DNA of 64,000 nucleotides, from contig JASJOG010000029.1 in assembly GCA_030142905.1 (NCBI GenBank), positions 1 to 64,000 of the forward strand. Direction: 5' to 3'. This document shows, piece by piece, positions 43,520 through 56,872 of this stretch. Below the pieces are notes generated by a model. The model saw nothing but the letters and a program-made list of their open reading frames with translations, ran no database searches and had not been told where the DNA came from. The DNA is from Heliopora coerulea (Eukaryota; Cnidaria; Anthozoa; Scleralcyonacea; Helioporidae). The translations under genes were made by a program, and so were the position numbers. Within the stretch, counting starts at the first letter, position 1. Every line of letters starts with the position of its first letter.

Positions 43520-44567
43520 ACTGTGAGCTGATACTCAAGTTAATATTATAATGGTGGTAACACCGGTCAAGTATTGGCATTCTAAATAAAATATTCTACA
43601 CCAAACTTCAATTTCAGTTTGTTGGAATGCTGTCAGAGCCAAGGTGCTCTTAAGACTTCGTAGGTAAGTTTATGTCCTCGTGGAGAGCTTCGTGTACTGT
43701 TGTAACTACACCTACTATTTGGGCAAATTTTTTAGATAAACAATAAATAAATAAAATTTAAAAAAAACTGTATCGTTATAAAGACAAAAAATTATTTTGA
43801 TTTTCCTATCCTGATGAGTATATGAACAAGCATAGACATACAGGGAGACCGAAACTGAAGACACATGTGTTTTTGACCTCATAATTGGTGTTTGTTAGAC
43901 ATTCTGTGGAAGTTAGGTGATCTTGTAAACTGAAGTAGCTGGCGTAAACATCCAGCTGTTGGATTAGAGCATAATTTTGAATAAAGATTTTAAGAAACTC
44001 ATTTTGTAAATTTTGAACACTATCAGTAATATGTTTTAACTAGACGCTTACACTAGATAAGACGAAAAAAACAATTAATTGAGTTCATAATGACATTGTT
44101 AAATATCATAAATCAGAGTTCTAGTTAGATGAACAAAGTGTGTTTTCTTCTCACGCTGGGTTTTGAAATAAAGTCGTTGACAAGATTACCTATTGACAAG
44201 TACAAATTGACCAAGATAGATTTGTAGTCATTCGTGATGGCAACTGAATTCAAAGTTCAAGAGTGACCTCTGGCTACGTTTTTGAGTTTCGATGTCAGAT
44301 TTTGTTCATTTTCACGGGTGGATCATGGATGCCTTTTGGTGGAAGAAATAATGAGGCTTTGACGGTTATATAATCCCAACCAATACATCAAAAACCTTAT
44401 CATTCATTAGTCATTTGTCAATTCCTGTAACAATTCAGGGAGGCTAAGCCTCAGCAAAAGTACTTCTGATGCGGCTGAAGCAACTCAGCCCCATACTCTA
44501 CGCCTATGTGAACAAGAACCGCAGTAATAAATATTTAGTACCACAGTCACTTTGTTTTCAGTTTTAC

Positions 44568-44696
44568 CGTAACAATGTGTGCCATTTCCTGTGAAACCGG
44601 TGTCGCATCTGCACTGAAAACAGCCATTTTTGTTCATAAAAGTTCCATTTGCCGCGCAATGATTTTGTATTCTTCGATCGTTACACTCGTCAATAT
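44568..44696 (-). CDS. Exon encoding one calcium-binding EGF domain
   Basis: A 129-bp exon (43 codons, phase 1 at both ends) with acceptor TTATTCTTAG (starts at 44696) and donor GTAAAA after 44568. It encodes DIDECNDRRIQNHC, then NGTFMNKNGCFQCRCDTGFT and GNGTHC, with six cysteines and the DIDEC calcium-binding start. The usual N-(S/T)-x-G-S-F segment is altered to NKNGCFQC. One EGF per phase-1 exon is the standard architecture in animals. Further 5' exons would lie to the right, but the repeat junction at about 45135 intervenes. Confidence 0.8.
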
Positions 44697-45629
44697 CTAA
44701 GAATAAAAGGTCAAGAAATATTCCAAGGGAAAAAAAACGTAAATAGACATGAAAAATTTCTTACACCTGGACTGAAAAGAAAATTGAAAACTTTTCAGTC
44801 ACCTAAAATTTTGAGAATTCAATATTACTGCTTTTAACTTGGGATATTTTGGAGTTGGCCCTGCCATTCCATATGTGCCGGGGGTTGCGAATGAAATGTC
44901 ATCAGTAGCAGCGCCGGGAATACCTCGAGGCGGGAACTAACGTCCCCGACAGGGAGGCTAATAGGGCTTGACGATCATTTCTCTATCATCTGAAAATATT
45001 TCTAATCTCTCATACATCCAACATATAAACAAGATAGGATAAGGTAAGATAAGAGTGAAATTGAATGAAATGAAATAAAATGAAATGAAATAAGAAGAAA
45101 TGAAATAATTAACGTGAAAATTAAAGATGATGTAACAAATAGCAGATGCGCCAAACAACGATAACAACCAAGAACCAGAGGATAATGAGAATATCCAGGT
45201 AAGGGAAGAGAACGATCAAGAGGTAATACAACAGACACCAGAATTGAGAGCTGAAGATGTGGAGCTGAAAGAACTATTTGAAGAACAGATGAAAGTACAA
45301 GAGAGGAGGACATTGAGAAGAGAGAGAGATTAATGAAGGTGAGGGTGAATGAGGAAATCAAGCAAAGTGCCAACATAATCTTAGCAAAACACCTACAAAA
45401 TATAGAAACATTACCAGAGATAGCAGATGCAGTATACGCAATGGCAAGGGCAGTTAGAAGTTAAACTAGGAATTAAAAGAACGAAAAAGAAGCAAAGGAA
45501 AGGGAAAGAAAATAGGACAAAAAGGAAATTAAGAAAACAAATAAAGGAAGCGAGGCAACAAGTGGCAAGAATAGGAAACCAAATTCACAGAGGATAAATT
45601 GGAGAAAAGAAACAAGGAAAAAAAGAAAG

Positions 45630-47175
45630 ATGATGGAAGAACTTAAGAGAGGGGTAGGTAGTAATCTATACAAGATGGAAGAACTGATGACTACAAAAGA
45701 AATATGGTTGGACAAATTACAAGGAAAGATAATAAAATTGCTAAAACAAGAAGAAAGAGATAAAAGGATACGAAATAACGGTATCTTCCAGAAAGATGAT
45801 GGAAACTTCTACAGGAAAGTGGATGAAACATCCGAGTATACTGGCCAGATACCAAACAGTGAAAAATTTGTAAATTTTTGGGCAAGTATATGGGAGGATG
45901 AAAGCACGATCCCGCACAGAAAATGGATGGAGAAGATCAAACGGAAAGTGAAAGAAAGGATCAGACGAGTGGAAGATTTAAGGATAAGTGAACAAGAACT
46001 GGGAAAGATGATTAAAAAGAGGAAAAAATTGGTCGGCACCTGGTATGGATGGAATACCAAACTTCTGGTGGAAAGCATTGCCAATAACATGGAAAAAGCT
46101 AACTACGATAATGCAGGGATGGATAGAAGATCCAGATGAACTACCAATTTGTCTAACAATAGGGAGAACAGCACTAATGCCGAAAACTGTGGATTTGTCA
46201 TTAGAAGAAGAGTACAGACCAATCACGTGCCTAATCACGGCAATACTTGCAAAATATGTGAAACAACACGCAGTTGAGAATGATTTGTGGAATAAAAGCC
46301 AGATGGGAACATGTGAGAAAGCCTCAGTCACAGTAGATCAGTTAATTATAGATGACGCCATCATGGGAGAAGTTAGAGAGAACCAACGTGACATAGCTGT
46401 AGCGTATTATGATTATCGAAAGGCTTACGATATGGTACATCATGATTGGATGTTAAGGGTGTACGAATGGATGGGCATCGCAGAAAAAGTAAGGAAAGTA
46501 ATAGGGGAGCTGACGAAAAGATGGAAAACTCATCTAGAAGTGAAAGTTGGATATACAATAATGAAGAGTCGTTGGATTAACATCAAGAAAAGATTTCTGC
46601 AAAGTGACACGTTTTCCCCAGTCGGATTCTGTAGTACGGAAATACCAGTTATGATGTTACTAGAGGAGACAGATGAATACAAAATGGGACCTCTGGGAAA
46701 CAGAATAATCAAGCGTACGCATAATCTATTTATAGGTGACTTAAAGACATACCAACAGAATCACCAAAAGTTGAAAATGGGAAACGAGATATTTAGACAG
46801 GCCAGTATGGACACCGGAACAATATATGGAGTAAAGAAATGTGCAGAGATTGTGTTTAAAAAAGGAAAGATGGGGAAAGGAGAGGGGTTACATATTTTAC
46901 AAGAAAGAATGAAGGCACTTGATCCAAAAGAAAACGAAGTATACAAATTCCTAGGATGTGAACAAGCAAAAGAAATTGATAGGAAGAAAGTGAACAAAAC
47001 TGGTTGGTTACAAACAGTGGATGGCTTCTTTTGTGGATGTCTTAAAACTGTACAACATAAATACCGTGTGACAATGGAAACCATGATTTGGATATTTAGT
47101 TCTAAAATTTGTAGGGAACTTGAAACTGTGAAGTGTATGATACTAGTTAAAATGCAAGAGGAAAGTATGAAATGA
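45630..47175 (+). pseudogene. Reverse transcriptase domain of type Y element, copy 2
   Basis: The lead-in frame is 45630-46139, then a longer frame at 46045-47175 (376 codons) covers YRPITCL, AYYDYRKAYDMVHHDW, FLQSDTFSPVGFC, LFIGDLKTY, CAEIVFKKGKMGKGEGLHIL and NEVYKFLGCEQAKEID without the TAG that ends copy 1. Motif C is FIGD, as in copy 1 and in the minus-strand element. After KVNKTGW the protein departs from the family, so this frame is also not a complete polymerase. Confidence 0.8.
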
Positions 47176-47199
47176 GTAAGAAAAGCAATCTATGAAATG

Positions 47200-47579
47200 T
47201 TTAAACCAAGTCCACACGTTCAAGTTTTCTATGGTACTTTTTCTGTAACAAAGATGTTTGCTCGTGTATAAAAGCAGCAAATTCCATGTCGAGAACTCGT
47301 TTACCTATGCGCCAGAAAAGACTATGGACAGTGGAGACAAAACCAAAAAGTCATTGCCAACCTCTGAATATGCAGAAATTTTCAGTGACGGGTTGTGCTC
47401 ACGAACAAACTTTCGCATATGACATTTTTTCTTTGCCACATAAAAACTGGCACGCCAGTTTTATAGCAAATGCGTTTGTCATATAATATTCAGGCAAATT
47501 TTCTCAATGTATACTAGCAAATAAAAATGGTCACTGAAACACTTGCCACAGAAAATGTGTTCGTGTGGACAAGGTTTAA
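47200..47579. mobile_element. MITE-like nested element, copy 2
   Basis: Same element and position as 3655-4034. Confidence 0.7.
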
Positions 47580-47871
47580 GAAATAAATAACAGTATACAC
47601 AAATGTGGGATACGAGAATTTGGGAGGATTGCAGATAAACCGGATGAAGAGTACAAAATTAAATGAAAAAATAGGAAAGGAGTTCCTCACCACTAGAGTG
47701 TGGAAAATGTGTAAACAAAAATTGTTAAATGGAATGAATTTTATGACATTCATAAATTCTAGAACTGTGTCCTTGGTAGGGAATGTGATTAGGTTTCAGT
47801 AAATGGACAAAATACAGTAAGAACGTAAAAGGATAGACTCTATTTCAGAATCATCCTTAGGGCAACATGAA

Positions 47872-48108
47872 CAGAATATCTCATGATTTGACTTACACTG
47901 CCAAAGTCAACTAGAGAAGTGGACTAGAGCGGGATTCGAACTAGCATCCTCAGGGTGAACATACGAACTACATACATACTGTTCCCAGTTGCCTAGATCA
48001 TTCAATTCGTAGAGCAGTGGTCCACTTACCAAAAGATGCGTGTTCGAATCCCACTTTAGTCAACTTTAGTTGACTTTAGCAGTGTAGGTCAATTCATGAA
48101 ATATTGTG
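47872..48108. repeat. Inverted repeat with tRNA-like B boxes, copy 2
   Basis: Counterpart of 4327-4563, with both B-box-like sequences conserved. Confidence 0.65.
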
Positions 48109-48331
48109 TAAGGATACATCAAAAGACTATAAAATTACCGATAGCATACCAACTCAAAAATCTGGAGTTGCTCTCGGCTATTTCCTCCAGCAACTCTTAC
48201 GCTTTTTCTTTTTGTGCTCTCTAAACTTCCCAAGTGAATCCGTAACTCAATGGAACACGCAAAATCATGAACCATTTTACTCGATGAATTTTTTTAAGCC
48301 AGGTCAGTTATAGTCAGGAGTTGCGAGTCAA

Positions 48332-48742
48332 AATTGATTGTATATACAGAACAACGGTAACTCCGAAAAGTGAAAATATATTTAATGCGATTCTTCATTT
48401 CGATTACGTTTTAGTCATCGTCAGGAACGCTACTGCTAATGACGTTACAGCGATATTCATAAGGAAATGGAGAGGAGTTAAACGTCAATTGGTGAAATAT
48501 GACTAAATCTGTCGAAGCTTTTGCACCCTGGTTCACTCCCGGTTTTAGTCAGTAGATGGCAAGTGATTCTTTGAATAATAATCGGGACCAGTGATTAGCT
48601 TTCTCTATTATTTTACGGTTTTTGAAAATAAGTTGCGTTACGTTAGTTTTCTGACGATGACTAAAACTTAGTCGAAATGTAGAATTGCATTGAATATGTT
48701 TTTACTTTTCGGAGTTCCAATTCTTCTGTATTTAATCGAAAT
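48332..48742. repeat. Foldback with hammerhead-like cores, copy 2
   Basis: Counterpart of 4787-5197. Confidence 0.6.
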
Positions 48743-48890
48743 ATTCAGTGATTATTAGGATTTTTCTCAAGTTATTTTGAGTTTGATGAGACGGTGAATA
48801 GCCTGAATATGGAAAAAGCCATGAGAACTAAATTTAAACAATCATATAAAAGTAGAGTGTAGCGAAGGCATTAATGAAAGACGTTTAAAA

Positions 48891-49271
48891 AAGGGGTGGC
48901 GCCAGAGAGGGTGTGTGTGTGGGGGGGGGGGCAGCCGGGGCTTCAGTCCTCCGTCGGGGAACCTTAGGTCCACTGTCACGGAAAAATTAACCATCCTTCG
49001 GGGAATTTTCACGGATGAACACACACATATATTACAAACTATGAGAACTTGTTACTGATTTAGCCAAGAAAGATAAGACTCTTTCTCTTTACGTCAAATC
49101 TAAAAGCAAACTATTTCTAGACGGAAGTTGAGATTATTCTTGCCAAAAATAACATGTTTTCGATCTTCAAATGATGAAATTATAAAGGAGGCGTGGTCAT
49201 GGCTTCTTTGGTTTAGCCCCCCTGTCAGACACATTAGCCCCTGAGTAGGGGAATTCCTGGCACCACCCCTG
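48891..49271 (-). mobile_element. hAT-type MITE, copy 2
   Basis: Counterpart of 5346-5731, with a shorter (TG)n/(G)n tract. Confidence 0.6.
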
Positions 49272-49287
49272 CCGTAAAAACCCAAAA

Positions 49288-49671
49288 CTTCAGACTAGTG
49301 CACCCCAGCATATTTTCTGTGGCAAGTTTTTCAGTGACTATTTGTACTTGCTCGTATACATGACAAAATTTCTTCGAATTTTATGTGACAAATACATTTG
49401 CTGTAAAACTGGCGCGACAGTTCTTATGTGGCAAAGAAAAAAATGTCATATGCGAAAGTTTGTTCGTGAGCACGACCGTCACAGAAAATTTGCCACTTAC
49501 GTAGAGGTTGGCAGTGGCTTCTTCGTGTTTTGTCTCCACTGTCTTTAGTCATTACTGGCGCATAATCAAACGAGTTTTCAACATAGCATTTGCTGTCTTT
49601 ATAGACGAACAAACATCTTTGTCACAGAAAACTTGCCACAGAAAATTTGATTATGTGGAATAGGTTTTAAG
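49288..49671. mobile_element. MITE-like element, copy 2
   Basis: Counterpart of 5748-6131. Confidence 0.65.
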
Positions 49672-49704
49672 AGAAGATGCTGAAGTTTTGAGAGAAGAAA
49701 CTTT

Positions 49705-50340
49705 GTCAGACGGAGAAAAAATAATAAAGCCCAGCAAAAATCTGGCAAAATAGGCATATTAAAGGTTTATAATGTAATTCTAACGTTTCGTTGCTGCACG
49801 CAACATCCTCAGGGAATGAACAACTTATATTACAAAGTGATGATATATAATGGTATGTTACATGATATGTAAACGAGATATTGGCGTAACAACGGAAGTG
49901 GGAAGGACAAAAGGAAACAGCAGACTGAGATGTAGTGGAAAGGTCGAGAAACAAAAGGTCTTAAAGAAAGTGGAAAAAAGCCCATGTTGGCATTAAGCGA
50001 TAGATTGAGTTTGCGGATAAGCAGACTTTCTCTGATGAGAAGTTAAGAGTGAAGGAAGAAGAACACAAGATGGTGAAGTCATCAAGGGAGACAGGGTGTC
50101 CAGTGTCACAAAGATGTGACAGGATGCTAGTGGGAGGATTGACTCGTTTTTTGCCAGTAAGTGCAGAAATACCCAAGTGCTCTGAGATTCGTGTGTGGAG
50201 AAGCCGACTCGTCTGGCCGACATAGAACGAACTACAACGTTGACACTTAAACGGTAAACGACACGAGATCTCAAGGCCCTGAGAATCCTGTCCTTAAAGA
50301 CAAAAAAGTGAGACAATCGGAGAGGACGGGAAAAAAGGGG
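49705..50340 (-). mobile_element. Penelope-like endonuclease remnant, copy 2
   Basis: Counterpart of 6165-6800 with the same frameshift inside the GIY-YIG region, so the damage predates the separation of the two copies. Confidence 0.75.
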
Positions 50341-51310
50341 AGGTTAATGTGAGGTAAAGCACTGGAGCATAACTTCCAAATCTGAGTGGTTTGAAACTTT
50401 GTCGGAGCAAAATATGAAATGTTGTAAGAACTTAATATTGTTTAACGCATTACCATTCCCATACCAAGTCCTCAGTCCGTTTCTCCTCTCTTTGGCTTAT
50501 TGATTACCGTTTTAAATAGAGGAAGTAGATAGATTTTGTGAAGGTCTACTACGTCAAGGCACGTCTTTACACGAGCGATTTTGTACGTTGCGATTGTCAT
50601 CCCGGTGTATCCAATCAATCCATGTCAGTCTATGCAGAAAGATATCCGCTTAATGATTCGCTGCAATTTGTCCTCCATGCTTAAGTCGGTTTTAACACAT
50701 ACTCCAAGGTGTCAATCGAAAAGCACAAAATTGCAAGTGTAAACGAGCGTTAAAGTATTGAAATTAGGAGAGATGAAATTGCAACGTAAACCTGGTGACC
50801 AACAATGTCATCATAAAGATAGGTTAATGCAGGTGTAACCGGTAAGTAAGCAAGTTATCCTTAGCGCTCTCTGGCTCGTTTAAATATCATAAATACCTTG
50901 GTTCAATATTTGCCCAATCTATTTTAAATTTTCTCTTACCTGACAGAATCGCAACGGGACAATGGTATTGACCAACATGGACCTACGACAATTTAAATGA
51001 AAAGATCACTCAGACTTTGGAAAATTAAGTATGTTGTAAACGATTAACCAACTATACTACAAACGCACTGTTCCAGCTAGATTTAAAAAAAAGTAGAGAG
51101 GGCAGGAAATTTGCATAGAAAACTTGTACTGCGAGGTGACGCCAATTCTTCTAATTCTTTTAAGCTGGAACAACTCTTACAGAACCACACCACTTATCCG
51201 ATATTTAACTTTCAGTCATACTGAACAGCCATTACTTAGAATTTGGGGTAACTGGTGATGATATATAGATATTTGGTAAATTTTTAGCTAAAGTCGGTCA
51301 AAAAGATAAG

Positions 51311-52213
51311 GAACATGCTTCCTTTTGAAATAAGACTGAATATTTTTACAACTTTCATTGCTCCACATTTAAATTACTCCTCAGAAACTTGATAGCCCGG
51401 CAACAAAACGTCTGCTGATAAATTTGAAAACGTATGAGAAACAAGCTTCGTTTTGAAATACTGTAAGATTGAATATTTATACATCTTTCATTGCTCTGCA
51501 TTTAAATTACTGTTTAGAAACTTGGAACTACGGCAACAAAACTTCTGCTGATAAACTTGTTGAACGTTAAAAGAAAAGAAAGGTTAGAAGAAAGCTAATG
51601 AACGTGCTGTTCGCTTCGTTTTTAGACACGATTCCACCCCATATAACGAACTGCTCAAAAAACTGGTAACAAAACTTTGAGGCATCAAAGAGCTATGAAA
51701 ATTTTTTGTACTGTGTACATGTTAATAAATGTACCAACTCTCCAAAAAGCTTAAAGGACGGAATAGAACTTAGACAAAGATTATATTCGTTAAGAAGAAA
51801 AGATATTTTGATGCTCCCAAATATCAATACCACCACGTACGGGCTTAATTCTTGGCAATCCTTGGCTGCCAAGTTGTTAAACGCACTTCCGGACATAGCA
51901 AAATCTGCTGAGAGCTACCGTGCTTTTAAAATTGTTATAGTTTTTTGATAGTATTTTTGTATAAATTTTATATTAAGATTATGGAATAACTGTATATAGA
52001 GTTTTAAAGATTAGAATTTTATTATGTTGCAATACCTGCATATTAGCGAAGTGAAACTAAGTCTATTCAACTAAGTTGAATAAAAGTTTAATGTATTGTA
52101 CTCTTATGTTGAAATACCTGCATATTAGCGAAGTGAAACTAAGTCTATTCAACCAAGTTAAATAAAAGTTTATTGTATTGTATTGCATTGTATTGCATTG
52201 CATTGTATTGCAT
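51311..52213 (+). mobile_element. L2/CR1-like LINE 3' end, copy 2
   Basis: Counterpart of 7773-8643. The last 80 codons are open here (51706-51948: LYSLRRKDI, LPNINTTTYGLNSW, LNALPDI), whereas copy 1 has 5 extra bases near 8186. The 3' end has a local duplication of about 84 bp: the block starting ATGTTGCAATACCTGC at 52024 recurs at about 52108. The pentamer tail is short. Confidence 0.75.
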
Positions 52214-53291
52214 TTAGTCAAGGAAAATACAGAATTGTCTCTGAAACTTTAGTTACGGGGAATGACATTACCAACTGAGTGGCGTTCCGACAAAGGACAT
52301 ACAGTACGAAATCACATCTTTGTTAAGCATTTTCTCAGTAACTAAAATTTCTGCGACACTTAAAGTACATGTAGTGCCTATTTCCATCATTTCTCACCTA
52401 CTAAAAGAAACATGTATTACCAGCTCAAAACAGAACTTTAACAAAGTAAGATAAAATTGCACATGTCAGTAACAAACGTTTTGGATCCACAGGATCATCA
52501 TCACGAAGTATGGAAGTTTTGTAGAATTTTCAATAAAGCTTGTGTATTATCTAAAGTACGAAGACTCGAAGGTAAAGTTTCCAGCGAAGTCCTTTTGTTC
52601 AACTGAAACGTACAATGAAATCAAAACACAACAAGAGTTTTAAATATGAAATACGAGTGAAAAAATGTCCAGCCAAATTCCAAAATAAAATATTTGAGGT
52701 GCTACTGATGGAAAGTCATTTGTTATTTTCTCTCTTTCCCGGCGGGAATAAGACTTGTATTATTTCACTGTGGCCAACGCCACACGATTTTACTTCCTGA
52801 AGGGAAGAGCTTTCTCAGGGAAAGAGTTACGACCGGCACTAACTCGTTCACGGCGAGATAGACTTGTATTATTTTAAGAAGTTAAAAGGTTCATAACTGC
52901 CTTGACTGCTATCAAGGAATTTTGGAATTTTCTGAATTCATTCACGACCGTTATCAACCTTTCAACTTTTTACCTTATTTATCACTGTCTACGCAGTGTT
53001 CTATTCTTATATCATCGATTGTAGTTTATACTCAACAATCGGATGGTTTTCTATGAGCTGAACAAAACCTGAGCTGTCAACCACTCCAAGAAAATCAGGG
53101 CGATTTGTGCAATTATTATAGTATAAGTTTTTGGGAGCCAAAGTTTTTTGGGTACACATTTCGTTAATTTGATTGGTAAGTTTGCAACAAAACGTGGATT
53201 TTCTTTGGCCCTATCATATTTTACTGACGTAATAGTAAATTGTGCGGTGGCGGATCAAATTGATACGGATACTGTTTCTAACATTGCCTAC

Positions 53292-53446
53292 TTTTCCATT
53301 TCATCTTTAGTAACCTCCAGACCACTCATAATGGTCGGTCGAACTGCATTATTGACCAGCAGGTCAACGCGGCCAGCCGCATCAACAGCTTGAGCAGCTT
53401 CCTCAACGTTGGCAAGATCAACACATATCGTTTGCAAATTAGGGAT
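53292..53446 (-). CDS. DCXR: L-xylulose reductase-like (DCXR), coding exon 3, copy 2
   Basis: Same boundaries as 9719-9873. The protein differs at two places: QTICVDL (copy 1 QTIGVDL) and LEVTKDEME (copy 1 LEVSKDEME). As I recall the vertebrate DCXR protein, CVDL and EVTK are the conserved states, so copy 2 looks closer to the ancestor. VDLLVNNA is intact. The next exon was not found to the left, as in copy 1. Confidence 0.75.
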
Positions 53447-53833
53447 CTAAACGCAATCAAAAACATATTTAATTACAACTTGATCACACTACCACTTCCT
53501 TGTTCCTCCTGTAACTCCAATCTTACGTTTCTCGCTCTGTTTTCTTCCTATCTTTCTTTTCTCACCATTTACTCTTTCTTATTTACTTCTTCGTGCGGTT
53601 CATTGTTCTGGGCTCACCTAGATCTCATCTAGAACGGCTACGCGGCGAAGGACCCTAGCTGAATTTGACAGTTATCTCAAAAATCATTGGACGTATCCTT
53701 TAATAATAAAAACAGCAATAAAAAGTGATCACGGAAAATGCTACGGACAATTTCGTATTAATTACTGTAACGAAAAGCTGATCACGAAGTTTTATAATTT
53801 CTGCTTTTCTCATCTTTTTCGCTAGAAAACACT

Positions 53834-54048
53834 ACTTTATTGAACAAAAGTCGTTTTAGAACGAGGACTGAGTTTAATCTATGAAAAATATTTCATTAAT
53901 TTCAGAAATGTTCTTTCGGATTGATCAAAAACTGGAGTTCAGTGCCTATACTGAACGAAAGAACATTTCTGAAATTAATACAATATTTTTCGTAGATTAA
54001 ACTCAGTCCTCGTTATAAAACGACTTTCGTTCAGAATTCGTTCATGTC
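53834..54048. repeat. Foldback hairpin, copy 2
   Basis: Counterpart of 10261-10475. Confidence 0.8.
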
Positions 54049-55044
54049 TTCTTTGTTTATTTCGTCCGTTTCATAATTCGTTTCATCTTCGTCACCAAAG
54101 TCTTGTACCTCCGGATAAATACTTAGCATAAATCCTTATCATAGCACATCTTAAAGACATTTGCAACCAACTTTGAGATAACGTATAATTTATCAATTTT
54201 TTAAGTCAAAAAGAGGTCAAAAAATTATTCAATCCTGAGCTGCCCGTAATGATGGTATCCATTTGATAACTTATGAGAATGTTCCACTTTTAAGACGGAA
54301 AGTCTAGTCATCTAATAAAAAAGTCTTAAAGGCAAAATGAGTGAGTAGTCTAGTTGGAAAACGACACGTATTACCATAAGTCCGCAACTAATTCAGGGTA
54401 TTGATCCTATCATTCAATGTTTAATAATTTAATTGTAATGATGGATATCTTACCATTTGTTAAGCCGTTGAACGTTATTCTCACCGAACTTTTTGTTTTA
54501 ATAAAGCAGAATTGAAATTTTAAGCGTAAATATGACAATAAGCAGTTTAAATATAAAATAATTTCCAGTTTGGATTGTTGTTAATTTGCGGCCAAATTCT
54601 GTGTGGATTTTTTTTTATTGCATTCACTCTTCTAGTTGCATTAAGGACGATTTGTCTCTTTGACGATTTTGAAAAATTATCATCCTTACTCGGATTCTCG
54701 AGAGATTTAATGGAAGGGTGGGCGAGGGATTGTTCCGTGCACGTATTTCTAGTCATAAGGAGTGACGCTCCCTTACAGTTTCATATGGAATATTAAGGAG
54801 AATCCAGACTGGTTACCGGATATTCAAAACTAATATGTTACGATATTTTACAAGCCTTTAAGGTCTACTCGATGTAGACTTGGATCCGCGATAAAAGAGT
54901 TTCAAATAAAATAACGTGGATAACGGCGTCTGCCCTCTCTATGAAGACTTATAAGACCTCCACACAACAGCTTCACATCAAAATTGAAAACTATATAAAT
55001 TTCAATGAGTTATTAAATGTGGTAGCTGGGTAGACATATGTTTT

Positions 55045-55184
55045 TATACGCACGTTCTCAAGTTATTCTACTCAGAAAAACTTTCTGAGTCCCTGACGGT
55101 AGGTTACGTCAGGAGTTACGAATTCGATTCTCGTCAGGGACTCAGAAAGTTTTTCTGAGTAGAATGCATTGAGAACGTGCGTAC
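55045..55184. repeat. Foldback hairpin, copy 2
   Basis: Counterpart of 11476-11615. Confidence 0.8.
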
Positions 55185-55657
55185 AAAATATCATATAAAA
55201 ATTTCTTTGGCAGACTGTGGGTTAGATCCTCCTAGTAGTTTTTAGGAGGGTCTGCTGTCTACTTTTTAGATGTACTGGCATAATAGTTTGAACACTTTCG
55301 TGGCAGGAATGTAGTCCGATAATTATAATCATATGGGAAACAAAGCCTAAATAACTCCAGCATTGTATAATTTTTTTATTTTTTTCTGACGTGATTACCT
55401 CTCCAGACAAGACCATTAGCGGAGAATCAATACTTTAAAACCAGTTTCCACGGTCATAGCATTTGTGCCACATCCACTTTTCAAGTTTCTCCCTCACTTC
55501 ATCACCCACGTAAACGCTATTGTTCCTAAAGTCTTTTTCTTTCACTATTTCCTTTCATTCTTTCCTGTCTTTCTTCTTGTCTTCATTCAAGTCGACATTT
55601 TTCTTCCTGCACTATTAATTATACCTACAATCATAACTAGAGTGAGATTTTACTCAC

Positions 55658-55755
55658 CTCTTCTTTCAAGGAATCAAGGTCACTTTGGGTTCTTGACAGA
55701 GCGATAACATTTGCTCCACATTCTGCTAAAAGCTTGGCGGTTGCACGACCAATTC
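55658..55755 (-). CDS. DCXR: L-xylulose reductase-like (DCXR), coding exon 2, copy 2
   Basis: Same boundaries and splice sites as 12095-12192. I see one synonymous change (Lys codon AAG to AAA before GAAGAG). GIGRATAKLL and SRTQSDLDSL are unchanged. Confidence 0.8.
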
Positions 55756-56864
55756 CTGCAAATTTTTTCGAAATGTTTGCTGAAAAGCTTATGAAATTGA
55801 GTTTATTCCATAAAGATACTCGCTTGTGATAAAAAATGAGTAAATAATGTTCCTTAATAAAGACTGGAAGCTTTGAAGAAATAACTTATTTAGTGGCTTT
55901 TTCCCACTATAGGCAAAATGAAATACTTTCTAGGGCTTTGGATATTAAGATTTTAGCCTAGTGCTTACATGTCCAAGTTTCACAAACTTAAAGCACATGC
56001 ACTGCAGTGAAACTGAAAACATTGTACACCTGTTACTCATTTGTTAGCACATAAACATTATGTAAACCACATGTGGACACACATACATGGGCATATTCTT
56101 CATTTTATGTGATGAAAATATAATATAGGAAATAAAATCATGTATGAAATAAACATTTTCCCCAAACGTAACCATCACTTCTTATGATCTCCCAAAGATG
56201 ATGAAATTCCACTTCAAATCATAGCAGTTTATAGAAAAGATTATAAAACAGATCAGAAGTTTTACCCAAGATATGTAACACCATTGTGTGAAACACAGTG
56301 TACTGATGTGGTCATTGGGAAAGAACTTCACAGTTCTAAATTAAATAAGTTAAAAGTGGTTGTTGGCCCACAGTATCAATTTGAGGAAAGAACCAGAAAT
56401 ATCCCATATCATGTGCATGTACCAGCTTTCAACACTTCATAATTCAAGTATCATTTCACATGCAAGCCTATAAAAATAAATATGTAGGCTGACAACACAT
56501 TTAGCTAGGGAATTGTTTGTGAATGTATAAATCTGGCCATTAAAACTGTCACTGACACACTAGAAGTTCTGATTTAAAGTTTGGGTTGTTTACATTGGGT
56601 GGTTTGAAATACATGATTCTAACATCCCAGAAAGTATTTCCTTTTTATCATCTTTGTGTGCCAGAGAAGAAAGTAATTGTTAGTGAAACAAAACCCTACA
56701 TGAGTAAATGAACACTTTATGAACTTTGTCAGTGATCATGCATTGATCAACAAATACTTTCATGGTACCATATAATTTGTGGGCAGATACTTACCAAACA
56801 TGAAAAAAGCTAAGCATTATCCTTTTTGCCCATATTCTTTATGACTGTAAATTGCAGTCATAGA

Positions 56865-56872
56865 ATAGACAC
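56865..56872. other. Empty target site of the copy-1 hAT element
   Basis: A single ATAGACAC, where copy 1 has two flanking a 1247-bp hAT element. There is no excision footprint, so copy 2 most likely never carried the element. Confidence 0.92.

Larger units (their letters stand above)
45135..47802 (+). mobile_element. R2-like retrotransposon (type Y), copy 2
   Basis: Counterpart of 1591-4257. The 5' part is missing because the repeat begins inside the N-terminal coding region. The nested inverted-repeat element is present at 47200-47579 and the distal segment at 47605-47802. The junction side (45035-45120) is low-complexity DNA unrelated to copy 1. Confidence 0.85.
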
